NCBI GenBank assembly: GCA_038239195.1
Contig: JBBSEZ010000285.1
Location: forward strand, 1 to 13,077
DNA length: 13,077 nt
Direction: 5' to 3'
From: JBBSEZ01 sp038239195
Lineage (GTDB): Bacteria > Planctomycetota > Planctomycetia > Gemmatales > Gemmataceae
Both the position numbers and the translations under genes were made by a program. The notes beneath the pieces were generated by a model that was not told where the DNA came from, searched no databases, and was given only the letters and a program-made list of their open reading frames with translations. Shown here in pieces: positions 6,264-13,057 of the stretch (position 1 is its first letter; each line of letters begins with the position of its first letter).

Positions 6264-7991
6264 TTAGCGGCTGCGGATTGGCCTGTCCCTGTGGAAGGCG
6301 AACCCATGAATTTGATCGCTCCTCAGACCACGATAAACTTTCGTAAATGTCACGGTGTTGTTGAAACGCTTGTAAGGAGAGGGCTTCAGTTTCTCCTGGA
6401 GATAATGGGCAGCCGCGTACTCGTTGATCCAGAGACGGCTCCCCAAGGGGCCTTCCGGTGCAAATGTGTAGTTATCGCTGATGGTGACTTTTGCCTCGAC
6501 ATCGAACTGGATGTAGACACGCCCAGGCCTGGTCATCATAGGGGTCGCCTTGATTATCTTCCCTTCGATTTTCAGGTCGGCACCGGCATAAGCGTAAAAC
6601 ATCGCGTCGTTGGCGTCTTGGACCCGCTCACTCGCAACCGCACCGTGCCCGGTCCCCAAGGCGCTTTCGGCGAGTCCTGTCGGGACCCACCTCACGTGTT
6701 CATTGAAACGGATCGAGGAACCTTGCAGGTTCCCGCAATTGATGTCCTTATTATCCCAGATGGCCTCACAGATCGCGCTCTTTACTAATTTCTCCGACTC
6801 TCTCATCACTTCCGTTTTATCGGCCGCGGTCAAGGTATATCCGGTAGGCCCCTTTTTATCGACGAAGTGCTGGAGCAAATTTGCGGCGAACTTCCATCCC
6901 CTCCCTTTAAATCTCGCGATCTCCTTGTTCAGGATCGCGCGTGAGCCAGCTTCTGTCCTCGGCGCTAGGCCTGTCGGGTCGGCGGCGTTCGTAGAGTCGT
7001 TGCCGACGTACCGACGCAGGTTCGCGTCCCCGGCCTTGAACCCCCTTGCTTCTTGCGCCGGCAACTGTAGCCCCTGCGTCGTGTCGCAATTGGTCTTCGT
7101 CGCATCTTCCGAGAAGTTGGCGCCGAAGGTGATCGAGTTCGACGCGAAGAGATGGTCCGCCGCCTTGCCTGGGGCTCTCGGCTCGAACGGCATCGTTTGC
7201 AAGGTGATGCTTGCGCCATCGTAGAGGTCGCACTGCCGGAGCATGTGGCGGTAGACCCGGCTCTGCGGATAGAGGGTGAGCGCCAACTCGAAGTCCTTCC
7301 GCGCTTCCTGAATTTTCATGGTATCCCACAGGTGGCGGCCCCGGCTGCCGACGAACACGCCCAGAACCTGTCGCGGCGTCAGCGTGTTCAGGTCCGAGCC
7401 ACTACGAACGTGTTCCGGGTCGATGTCGTCGCGCTGCATGATGTAGGCGTCGGTCTGGCAGGAGAATGCGCCCCGGCCCGTGTCCGTAGTTTCCAGGTTC
7501 CAGACCACTTGCCCGTTGTCGAAACGCAACAAGCAGTGCCACCAGGACTTCGTCAATGTCACCGGCCAGCCCAGCCGCCAACCCAGGGCGAGGTGCAGTT
7601 CGGCGATGGTGCCGCAGGTCCCTCGACGCGTGTCTATTACGCCCGTCAGGAAGAGATCGTTGGGGTCGGTGTACGAAACTTTCTTCAGTTCGCGGTGACT
7701 CTCCTTGTAGGCGATTCCGAGGGCTTGGTCGAGAAACTGTGACAGCATGCCCAGCCTGAACATGTGAATGTCGTTGTCCCAGTCCTCGGGCGTCTTGCGG
7801 AACTCCGCCTCGACGGAGGACAACCAGCGGGAAGCACCCTCGGCAACTCGGTCGGCCCACCGGCAGTAGCGGTCAATTTCAATGTGGGCTAGCGACGGGA
7901 TCGCTTTCGCAACGACCAAGTTCATCACCATCGGGTCGATCCGGGCCAACTCTTCGTTGGTCCTACAGAGGAGATCGGTGAAGTTGTGCAT
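6264..7991 (-). CDS. Transglutaminase-like (SirB1-type) domain fused to RHS-type C-terminal region
   Basis: This encodes 575 residues. The ATG at 7991 has GGAGG (8004-8000) at 8 nt. There is no signal peptide. Residues 1-255 resemble planctomycete Transglut_core2/SirB1-like proteins: LFLTGVIDTRRGTC with Cys126, SWWHCLLRF with His152, and NLETT with Glu167 as a possible catalytic triad, then a TPR-like helix pair (221-255, EARKDFELALTLYPQSRVYR). Residues 256-313 are unassigned. Residues 314-342 match the end of the RHS core (GFKAGDANLRRYVGN ... NAADPTGL) but lack the preceding ARYYD/GRF part. Residues 343-575 are an unrecognised domain containing WVPTGLAESALGTGHG, AAAHYLQEKLKP and FTKVYRGLRS. 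This is the position of the variable toxin in RHS proteins. The reading frame is intact throughout. Base composition falls towards the 3' end. Substrate and activity are unknown. Confidence 0.85.
   Translation of the reverse strand: MHNFTDLLCRTNEELARIDPMVMNLVVAKAIPSLAHIEIDRYCRWADRVAEGASRWLSSVEAEFRKTPEDWDNDIHMFRLGMLSQFLDQALGIAYKESHRELKKVSYTDPNDLFLTGVIDTRRGTCGTIAELHLALGWRLGWPVTLTKSWWHCLLRFDNGQVVWNLETTDTGRGAFSCQTDAYIMQRDDIDPEHVRSGSDLNTLTPRQVLGVFVGSRGRHLWDTMKIQEARKDFELALTLYPQSRVYRHMLRQCDLYDGASITLQTMPFEPRAPGKAADHLFASNSITFGANFSEDATKTNCDTTQGLQLPAQEARGFKAGDANLRRYVGNDSTNAADPTGLAPRTEAGSRAILNKEIARFKGRGWKFAANLLQHFVDKKGPTGYTLTAADKTEVMRESEKLVKSAICEAIWDNKDINCGNLQGSSIRFNEHVRWVPTGLAESALGTGHGAVASERVQDANDAMFYAYAGADLKIEGKIIKATPMMTRPGRVYIQFDVEAKVTISDNYTFAPEGPLGSRLWINEYAAAHYLQEKLKPSPYKRFNNTVTFTKVYRGLRSDQIHGFAFHRDRPIRSR
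6966..7046 (-). other. RHS core C-terminal signature within the chimeric gene
   Basis: This encodes residues 316-342 of the fusion protein. It reads RGFKAGDANLRRYVGN followed by NAADPTGL, close to the conserved end of RHS/YD-repeat cores (roughly GDxNLYRYVGNNPxNxxDPxGL). In RHS proteins this motif marks the border between the conserved core and the variable C-terminal domain. Here about 30 codons of it survive, without the upstream YD repeats. Confidence 0.75.
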
Positions 7992-8318
7992 AGGGAGCGC
8001 CTCCGTAGCACAGATATGAGAATAGGAGAAACTGCCTGCCATGGGCGCCCACGCCGAACCCCGCAACGGGAATGCGCCCCACCAAGACGAGTGTAAGCAG
8101 ACAAGGAGCGTGCCGGCAAGCAAAAAACCTGGGAATGTGAGATTTGAAGTAGGGCCCTGATCGCGGATTTTGCCTGTCTCGAATCATCCTCCGCGGCCCC
8201 GGTTGCCCCTCCGCTTCCGGTCATCCGATTGCTCGCCCGCGAGTCCCAGATCGGCCAACTTGATGATCGCCGCCCCGCGTTCCCTCCACCCTCGCGAACC
8301 TTCGCCCGTCTCTCTCCC
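7992..8318. other. Divergent intergenic region
   Basis: This region separates the minus-strand transglutaminase-like gene from the plus-strand PQQ-like gene. It contains the GGAGG ribosome-binding site of the former (8004-8000). The minus frame stays open upstream to a TTG at 8123 (hydrophobic, Trp-rich reading) but without a ribosome-binding site there. The segment 8121-8160 is relatively AT-rich and marks the edge of the low-GC block; from about 8190 onward a pyrimidine-rich, C-heavy plus strand begins. No convincing minus-strand promoter, RNA gene or repeat is seen. Confidence 0.5.
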
Positions 8319-8348
8319 TTGCCCCTCCTCCCTCCCACCCGCTATACT
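8319..8348 (+). promoter_or_regulatory. Sigma70-like promoter of the PQQ-like propeller gene
   Basis: TTGCCC (8319-8324) and TATACT (8343-8348) are separated by 18 nt. The -10 box is a strong match. The predicted start near 8355 gives a leader of about 63 nt before the ATG at 8418. Confidence 0.5.
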
Positions 8349-8417
8349 CACGTTGCTGCCCGTCTCGCCCGCTCCCGCCCCCCGCCGAACCATCCCACCC
8401 CCAAGGAGCCTCGTTCC

Positions 8418-9677
8418 ATGTCCCGCCTCTTTGCGCTCGCCGTTGCCGGCGCGTTCGCTTGTCTTGCCCCCGCTGCGCCCCTTCCGGCGGCCGACAAACA
8501 CGACTGGCCCCAGTTCCGAGGCCCCCGGCGCGACGACGTCTCGACCGAAACCGGCCTCCTCAATGCCTGGCCCGAGAAAGGCCCCCGGCTCGTCTGGCAA
8601 GGCACCGGGGTCGGCAGCGAAGGCTTGTCCAGCGTCGCCGTCGTCGGCGACAAGGTCTTCACCATGGGCGACAAGGCCGGCTCCTGCTACGTCGTCGCCC
8701 TCAGCCGCAAGACGGGCAAGCGCCTCTGGGAGCACGCGGTCGGCAAAGCGGGCGGAAGCACCTCCCCAGGCCCGCGCGGCACCCCCACCGTGGACGGCTC
8801 GCTGCTCTACGCCCTCGGCCAGTTTGGCGACCTCGTCTGTCTCGAAACGGCCACCGGCAAGGAGAAGTGGCGCAAGAACTTCGCCAAGGACTTCAAGGGC
8901 AACTCGGGCGGCTGGAACTACACCGAGTCCCCCCTCATCGACGGCGACAAGCTCGTCTGCACCCCCGGCGGCCGCGACGCCACCCTCGTCGCCCTCGACA
9001 AGCGGAGCGGAAACGTCATCTGGAAGTCCGCCCTCGATGCTACCGCCGGCTACTCCTCCATCGTCGTCTCCGAGGCCGCCGGCGTTCGGCAGTACGTGCA
9101 ACTGACGGCCAAGGACGTCGTCGGCGTGAGGGCCAGCAACGGCAAGCTCCTCTGGCGCTACAACAAGTTCGCCGACAACACCGCCAACATCCCCACCCCC
9201 ATCGTGCTGGGCAATCAGGTGTGGTGCTGCGCCGGCTACGGCAAGGGCGGGGCCCTGCTCACGCTGAGCCCCAGCGCCGACGGGGGAGTCAGCGTCAAGG
9301 AGGAATATTACAGCGGCGACCTTCGCAACAAGCACGGCGGGACCGTGATCGTCGGCGATTACGTCTACGGCGACACGGACGATAGCGGTCACGTGTACTG
9401 CGCCAACTGGAAGACGGGCAAGGTCGCGTGGAAGGGCCGCAGCCCCAGGGGCACCGGGTCGGCCTCGCTGACCTACGCCGACGGGCACCTCTACGTCCGC
9501 TATTCCAACGGCTGGGTGGCGCTCGTCGAGGCAAGCCCGACCGCCTACAAGGAGAAGGGAGCGTTCAAGGTGAAGAACGGCACCGGCAACACCTGGGCCC
9601 ACCCCGTCGTCGTCGGGGGCAAGCTCTACGTGCGCGAGAAAGACGTCGTGTGGTGCTACGACGTGCAGGCCAAGTAG
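8418..9677 (+). CDS. Secreted PQQ-like beta-propeller repeat protein
   Basis: This encodes 419 residues. The ATG at 8418 has AAGGAG (8403-8408) at 9 nt; the frame is open further upstream but that part is Pro/Arg-rich without a ribosome-binding site. A signal peptide (LFALAVAGAFACLAPAAPLPAA) ends near residue 25 and is followed by DWPQFRGP, the usual opening of planctomycete PQQ-like proteins. Blade motifs ending in a Trp recur: VALSRKTGKRLWEH, CLETATGKEKWRKN, VALDKRSGNVIWKS, VRASNGKLLWRY, CANWKTGKVAWKG. These are PQQ_2-type repeats of an eight-bladed or smaller propeller. Such proteins are often annotated as outer membrane assembly BamB-like, but the family in planctomycetes is large and mostly uncharacterised. 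No dehydrogenase active-site region is seen, so a binding or scaffold role is more likely than enzyme activity. It is monocistronic, with its own promoter and terminator. Confidence 0.9.
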   Translation: MSRLFALAVAGAFACLAPAAPLPAADKHDWPQFRGPRRDDVSTETGLLNAWPEKGPRLVWQGTGVGSEGLSSVAVVGDKVFTMGDKAGSCYVVALSRKTGKRLWEHAVGKAGGSTSPGPRGTPTVDGSLLYALGQFGDLVCLETATGKEKWRKNFAKDFKGNSGGWNYTESPLIDGDKLVCTPGGRDATLVALDKRSGNVIWKSALDATAGYSSIVVSEAAGVRQYVQLTAKDVVGVRASNGKLLWRYNKFADNTANIPTPIVLGNQVWCCAGYGKGGALLTLSPSADGGVSVKEEYYSGDLRNKHGGTVIVGDYVYGDTDDSGHVYCANWKTGKVAWKGRSPRGTGSASLTYADGHLYVRYSNGWVALVEASPTAYKEKGAFKVKNGTGNTWAHPVVVGGKLYVREKDVVWCYDVQAK

Positions 9678-9680
9678 GGA

Positions 9681-9728
9681 AACGGCCCGAAGGTCGAGCT
9701 CCGAGAGCTCGACCTTCGGGCCGTTCTT
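9681..9728. terminator. 21-bp hairpin, likely bidirectional terminator
   Basis: Perfect 21-bp arms (9681-9701 and 9705-9725) flank a CGA loop, followed by TT.TT (9724-9728). The stem starts 3 nt after the PQQ-like gene stop and ends 14 nt from the stop of the convergent lipoprotein gene at 9740. The AA...TT outer ends give short U-runs in both directions. Confidence 0.85.
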
Positions 9729-9739
9729 GGGGGGCGACG

Positions 9740-10318
9740 TCAACGCCGCCCGCCAACCACGAACCCGACGCCCACGCCCACAGGCGGCGGAGGCGGGTAG
9801 ACGTAGACCGGCGGCGGCGCCGGCGCGTAGACGTAGCGCGGCTGGCGCACCGCCGTCGCCTGCATCTCCTGAATGACCGGCTCGCGCACGCCGTTGGCGA
9901 TCAACCAGTTCACCTGCTCGCCGGTCAGGTAGTACACCGACCCCGAGACGCGGACCTGGTTGACGATGAGCGTGTCGCTTGCGCCGCTGCCCGTCAGGCG
10001 CACCACCTCTTCCAGGCTGAGGGGCGGCCGTTGCGCGGCGATGGCCGCGGCCTCCGCCCTGCGCTCGCTGCGGTCGGCGCTGCTGCCGGCCAGCCCGCCC
10101 ACGAGGGCGCCGGTTGCCCCGCCGATCAGGGCGCCGACGCCGGCGTGACGCGGGCCGCCGGCCAGGGCGCCGATCCCCGCGCCCAGGGCGCCGCCGCCCA
10201 GCACCCCTTTGTCGGTGTTCGACATCGACTCGCAACTGCTCAGGACGACCGGCAGCACGGCGCTGGCCGTCAGGGCCCACCAGCGGGCCCTCCCCACGCC
10301 TCGGTTCTGGCTGTTCAT
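9740..10318 (-). CDS. Gly-zipper lipoprotein
   Basis: This encodes 192 residues. The ATG at 10318 has GAGGG (10330-10326) at 7 nt. An ATG at 10324, with AGGA at 8 nt, is an alternative adding two residues. A lipoprotein signal (WWALTASAVLPVVLSSC) has the lipobox LSSC with Cys near residue 29. A glycine-zipper segment follows (GVLGGGALGAGIGALAGG, then GVGALIGGATGALVGGLAGS), as in YMGG/17-kDa surface-antigen-like proteins that insert in or oligomerise at membranes. Next is a helical region (LSLEEVVRLTGSGASDTLIV, LTGEQVNWLIANGVREPVIQ) seen in planctomycete homologues. The tail is rich in Pro/Val/Tyr (YVYAPAPPPVYVYPPPPPVG) and ends GGRR. It is probably an outer-membrane or cell-envelope lipoprotein. 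It converges on the PQQ-like gene and shares its terminator. Confidence 0.82.
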   Translation of the reverse strand: MNSQNRGVGRARWWALTASAVLPVVLSSCESMSNTDKGVLGGGALGAGIGALAGGPRHAGVGALIGGATGALVGGLAGSSADRSERRAEAAAIAAQRPPLSLEEVVRLTGSGASDTLIVNQVRVSGSVYYLTGEQVNWLIANGVREPVIQEMQATAVRQPRYVYAPAPPPVYVYPPPPPVGVGVGFVVGGRR

Positions 10319-10378
10319 GCCCATTCCCTCGTTCCTGCCCCGCTCGGGCCTGAGCGAAACCGCCTGTTGCAGGCCAGT

Positions 10379-10407
10379 GCGATAGCGTTTCGCCCCGCTC
10401 CTGTCAA
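10379..10407 (-). promoter_or_regulatory. Sigma70-like promoter of the Gly-zipper lipoprotein gene
   Basis: On the minus strand a perfect TTGACA (10407-10402) is followed after 17 nt by TATCGC (10384-10379), a 3 of 6 match. The start would be near 10372, giving a leader of about 54 nt. Just upstream (10412-10426) lies a 6-bp stem ggcccc-aaa-ggggcc of uncertain role. Confidence 0.6.
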
Positions 10408-10518
10408 CTGCGGCCCCAAAGGGGCCATTTCCAAAAGATCGGCCGGCGCCTGGCGCGCCCTTGAGGTTTTCCAGCCCCGGCCGACGCTTCCTCGATCAAC
10501 TCTCCCCTCAACCCGCGC

Positions 10519-10561
10519 AAATGGCACGAGGCGGGCCCCTGGCAGGGGCCCGCCTCGTGCC
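10519..10561 (-). terminator. 18-bp hairpin terminator of the guaB-CxxCH gene unit
   Basis: Perfect arms 10523-10540 and 10544-10561 with a GGC loop lie 12 nt beyond the stop of the CxxCH gene. Read on the minus strand the stem is followed by ATTTGC, a short U-run. It separates this unit from the promoter of the lipoprotein gene. Confidence 0.75.
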
Positions 10562-10573
10562 TTGTGGCCGCCT

Positions 10574-11455
10574 TCACGGAAAGATCGCCACGAGCGCCAG
10601 GATCACGCCCGCTTCCGCAACGGTCCCCGTCAGGCTCAACTCGGGCGGATAGAGCAAATAGGGCACCGGGTCGCCCGGGAGACATTTCCCGGTGTTGCAT
10701 TCGTGGCAGCGGCAGACGTCGGTCGCCAGGTGATACGGCAACAGCGCCACGTCCTTGTAGAAATAGGCCGTGGACACCACCGGCTGTAGAACGCCGAAGT
10801 CCCACCCGTAGCGCTCGGCGTTCAGTTCCTCGAACAGTAGCCGCTTGTGGCACACGAAACAGGGCTCGACCGTCAGTTGTCGCACGTTCCAGAGATTGCC
10901 GCGACCCCCGTAGGTGCCTTTCGAGAGCGTCGGCTCTTCGGGGAAGGGAACGCTTTCCTTGGGATCGACCCGCCTGCTCTCCTGGCGAATCCGCTCCTGG
11001 AGCGCCCGATCGTTCTCCACGCGCGAGATGCGCTCGAGCCCGGGCGGATCGACCTGGATCTGGTACGTCCCGTCTTCGGGCGCGGAGCTGGGGCGATCCG
11101 CCGTCGGCTGGAAGTAGGTCCGCTGCACCGTGGGCCCATCGCTCGGCCGGACGGGTGCGGCCGGCGCCCTGGCACCCGTCGCCGGCAACGCCAGGAACAC
11201 CTGGCCCGCCGGGAGGGCCTGTCCGGAGGAGGGAAGCGTCGCGCCGCTCGTCTGAATGGGTTGCGGGCGGGCCGGGGAGACCGTCACCGCCCGCCCGGAT
11301 GCGTAAGGCGTAAACTGCGCGGCGGAGGGCCCGGCCATCGCCAGCCCCGACAGGCAGGCCAGGCCGAGGGCCCACCGCGCCCTAGCCGTTGTCCGAGTTG
11401 GGGTGCTCCGCGCGGGAGCTGTAGTTGGGCGCTTCCTGCGTAATGGCGATGTCAT
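10574..11455 (-). CDS. Secreted CxxCH protein, conserved planctomycete type
   Basis: This encodes 293 residues. The only usable start is the ATG at 11455, inside the end of guaB (74-nt overlap in another frame); AGGAG at 11470-11466 lies 10 nt before it. This gives an unusually long basic n-region (about 26 residues) before the hydrophobic core (WALGLACLSGLAMAG) and a cleavage site near PSAAQ. Residues 45-130 are Pro/Ala-rich and low complexity, and 140-170 are charged. The conserved end has CFVCH (Cys199, Cys202, His203; a CXXCH c-type haem motif), then ERYGWDFG, a Cys cluster CRCHECNTGKC (248-258), and LLYPPELSLTG. A hydrophobic tail (about 272-292) may insert in the membrane. It could be a mono-haem cytochrome or a Cys-rich metal- or disulfide-stabilised protein; one CXXCH alone does not decide. 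It is probably cotranscribed with guaB. Confidence 0.78.
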   Translation of the reverse strand: MTSPLRRKRPTTAPARSTPTRTTARARWALGLACLSGLAMAGPSAAQFTPYASGRAVTVSPARPQPIQTSGATLPSSGQALPAGQVFLALPATGARAPAAPVRPSDGPTVQRTYFQPTADRPSSAPEDGTYQIQVDPPGLERISRVENDRALQERIRQESRRVDPKESVPFPEEPTLSKGTYGGRGNLWNVRQLTVEPCFVCHKRLLFEELNAERYGWDFGVLQPVVSTAYFYKDVALLPYHLATDVCRCHECNTGKCLPGDPVPYLLYPPELSLTGTVAEAGVILALVAIFP

Positions 11456-12866
11456 GCGGATGGCTCTCCTGCACCGTCGCCGCGCTCACCTGGATGAAGC
11501 GCGTGCGCGTGCGCAACTCCTCTATGTTCCGCGTGCCGCAATAGCCCATCCCCGCCCGCAGCCCACCCACCAGTTGGTAGACGAACGGCGCCAGAGGCCC
11601 CTTGTACGGCACCCGTCCCTCGACTCCTTCGGGCACCAACTTGTCTCGCCCGCTCCCCCCGTCCTGCCGGTAGCGATCCTTCGACCCCGACATCATGGCG
11701 CCGATCGAGCCCATCCCGCGGTACGTCTTGAAGCTGCGCCCCTTGTAGATGATCGTCTGCCCCGGGCTCTCCGCCAGCCCCGCCAGCAGGCTACCCAGCA
11801 TCACGCTGTGCGCCCCCGCCGCCAGGGCCTTGGTGACGTCGCCCGAGTAGCGGATGCCCCCGTCGGCGATGATCGGCGCCCCGGTCCCCGCGACCCCCTT
11901 GGCCGCCTGCTGGATGGCGGTGATCTGCGGCACTCCCACCCCGGAAATGATGCGCGTCGTGCAGATCGACCCGGGGCCGATGCCCACCTTGACGGCGTCC
12001 GCCCCCGCCTCGACCAGGGCTCGCGCCCCCTCCGCCGTGGCCACGTTCCCCGCGATCACGTCGATCGCGAAGCGCCGCTTGATCTCCGTCACCGTGTCCA
12101 GCACGTTGGCGGAGTGCCCGTGCGCCGAGTCCACCACCAGCACGTCCACCCCGGCCTTGATCAGCGACTCGGCCCGCTCGTAGTCGTGGACCCCCACCGC
12201 CGCCCCCACTCGCAGTCGGCCCCGCGCGTCCTTGCAGGCTTGAGGGAAACTGGTGAGCTTGTCGATGTCCTTGATGGTGATCAGCCCCTTCAGTCGGTGT
12301 TTATCGTCCACCAGGAGCAACTTCTCCACCTTGTTTTTCGTGAGGATGCGCTCTGCCTCTTCCAGCGTGGTGCTCTCCGACGCCGTCACCAGGTTGTCCC
12401 GCGTCATCACCTCCGCCAGCCGCTGGTTGTTGTCCGCCAGAAAGCGCAGGTCGCGCCGCGTCAGGATCCCCTTCAAATAGCCGTTGACCGCGATCGGCAC
12501 GCCGCTGATCTTGTGCTGCTCCATGATGCGCCGCGCCGTCCCCACCGATTCGTCCGGCGGCAGCGTGATCGGGTCGGTGATGATGCCGTTCTCGCTGCGC
12601 TTGGCCTTGTCCACCTCGCGCGTCTGGTCGGCGATCGGCATGTTCTTGTGGATGATCCCGATCCCCCCCTCCTGTGCCAGCGCGATGGCCAGGTCGCTCT
12701 CCGTGACCGTGTCCATTGGCGACGAGAGGATCGGCAGGTTGAGGCGAATGGTGCGCGTGAGAAGAGTGCGCACGTCCACGTCGCGCGGCACCACGTCGCT
12801 GAAACCGGGCTCGAGGAGAACGTCGTCGAACGTGATGCCCTGATACGCGATCCGATCCTGCTGCAT
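11382..12866 (-). CDS. guaB: Inosine-5'-monophosphate dehydrogenase
   Basis: This encodes 494 residues, close to the usual ~490. The ATG at 12866 has AAGGAG (12879-12874) at 7 nt. It oxidises IMP to XMP with NAD+, the committed step to GMP, in the cytosol. The (beta/alpha)8 barrel begins with TFDDVLLEP. Two CBS domains are inserted at about residues 94-210 (SVGTARRIMEQHKISGVPI; TLEEAERILTKNKVEKLLLV). The NAD site includes DSAHGHS (246-252). The catalytic loop GPGSICTTR carries Cys302. The phosphate-binding GGIRYSGD and YRGMGS follow, then the flap with Arg398-Tyr399 and KLVPEGVEG. All key residues are present. Its end overlaps the start of the CxxCH gene. Confidence 0.98.
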   Translation of the reverse strand: MQQDRIAYQGITFDDVLLEPGFSDVVPRDVDVRTLLTRTIRLNLPILSSPMDTVTESDLAIALAQEGGIGIIHKNMPIADQTREVDKAKRSENGIITDPITLPPDESVGTARRIMEQHKISGVPIAVNGYLKGILTRRDLRFLADNNQRLAEVMTRDNLVTASESTTLEEAERILTKNKVEKLLLVDDKHRLKGLITIKDIDKLTSFPQACKDARGRLRVGAAVGVHDYERAESLIKAGVDVLVVDSAHGHSANVLDTVTEIKRRFAIDVIAGNVATAEGARALVEAGADAVKVGIGPGSICTTRIISGVGVPQITAIQQAAKGVAGTGAPIIADGGIRYSGDVTKALAAGAHSVMLGSLLAGLAESPGQTIIYKGRSFKTYRGMGSIGAMMSGSKDRYRQDGGSGRDKLVPEGVEGRVPYKGPLAPFVYQLVGGLRAGMGYCGTRNIEELRTRTRFIQVSAATVQESHPHDIAITQEAPNYSSRAEHPNSDNG

Positions 12867-12907
12867 GAGGGGGCTCCTTGCGCGGAGGAAGGCGGGCTTG
12901 TTTCGGC

Positions 12908-12936
12908 ATTATAGGTCGTCGGGGGAGGACTGTGGA
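12908..12936 (-). promoter_or_regulatory. Sigma70-like promoter of guaB
   Basis: On the minus strand TCCACA (12936-12931, 4 of 6) and a perfect TATAAT (12913-12908) are spaced 17 nt. The predicted start near 12901 leaves a leader of about 35 nt before the ATG at 12866. Confidence 0.7.
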
Positions 12937-12960
12937 ATAGCAGGTCGTGGGCCCTGGCGA

Positions 12961-13057
12961 GTGACGGGGGGGGGCCAAGGGTTGGGGGGCCCCCGGGGCA
13001 GGCAGCCGCGCCGGCCCTTGGGCCCCCGGATTTGTGTTACCCCATTCAACCCGTCAC
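12961..13057. repeat. Long imperfect inverted repeat
   Basis: The outer arms gtgacggg (12961-12968) and cccgtcac (13050-13057) are perfect 8-bp complements. Inner arms gggccaaggg (12972-12981) and cccttgggccc (13015-13025) pair with one bulged base. Between them are further G and C runs. It may serve as a terminator for a gene beyond the window edge, but no T-run follows. Confidence 0.5.
12966..12998 (+). other. Candidate G-quadruplex motif (plus strand)
   Basis: Four G-runs of 9, 3, 6 and 4 bases are separated by CCAA, TT and CCCCC. This fits the canonical four-tract, loop 1-7 pattern. It lies about 30 bp upstream of the guaB -35 box. The CCCCC loop can also pair with the G-runs, so a plain hairpin competes. 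Confidence 0.55.

Noticed and set aside
7992..8123. Upstream TTG start (8123) giving the transglutaminase-like protein a hydrophobic N-terminus
   Set aside because: No ribosome-binding site precedes it, while the ATG at 7991 has a perfect GGAGG at 8 nt.
8229..8417. Longer N-terminus for the PQQ-like protein
   Set aside because: It is Pro/Arg-rich, crosses the predicted promoter and hides the signal peptide that starts at 8418.
8184..10280. A 698-codon open frame on the minus strand opposite the PQQ-like gene
   Set aside because: It is an antisense shadow of a GC-rich gene with strong family motifs; its translation is low-complexity Gly/Ala/Val/Arg and it runs through a terminator hairpin.
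10412..10426. Small hairpin ggcccc-aaa-ggggcc as a terminator
   Set aside because: The stem is only 6 bp, it is not placed after any gene end, and the stronger 18-bp hairpin at 10523-10561 already serves.
11403..12914. A 503-codon open frame on the plus strand opposite guaB
   Set aside because: guaB is certain on the other strand; the antisense translation is His/Arg/Pro-rich with no domain.
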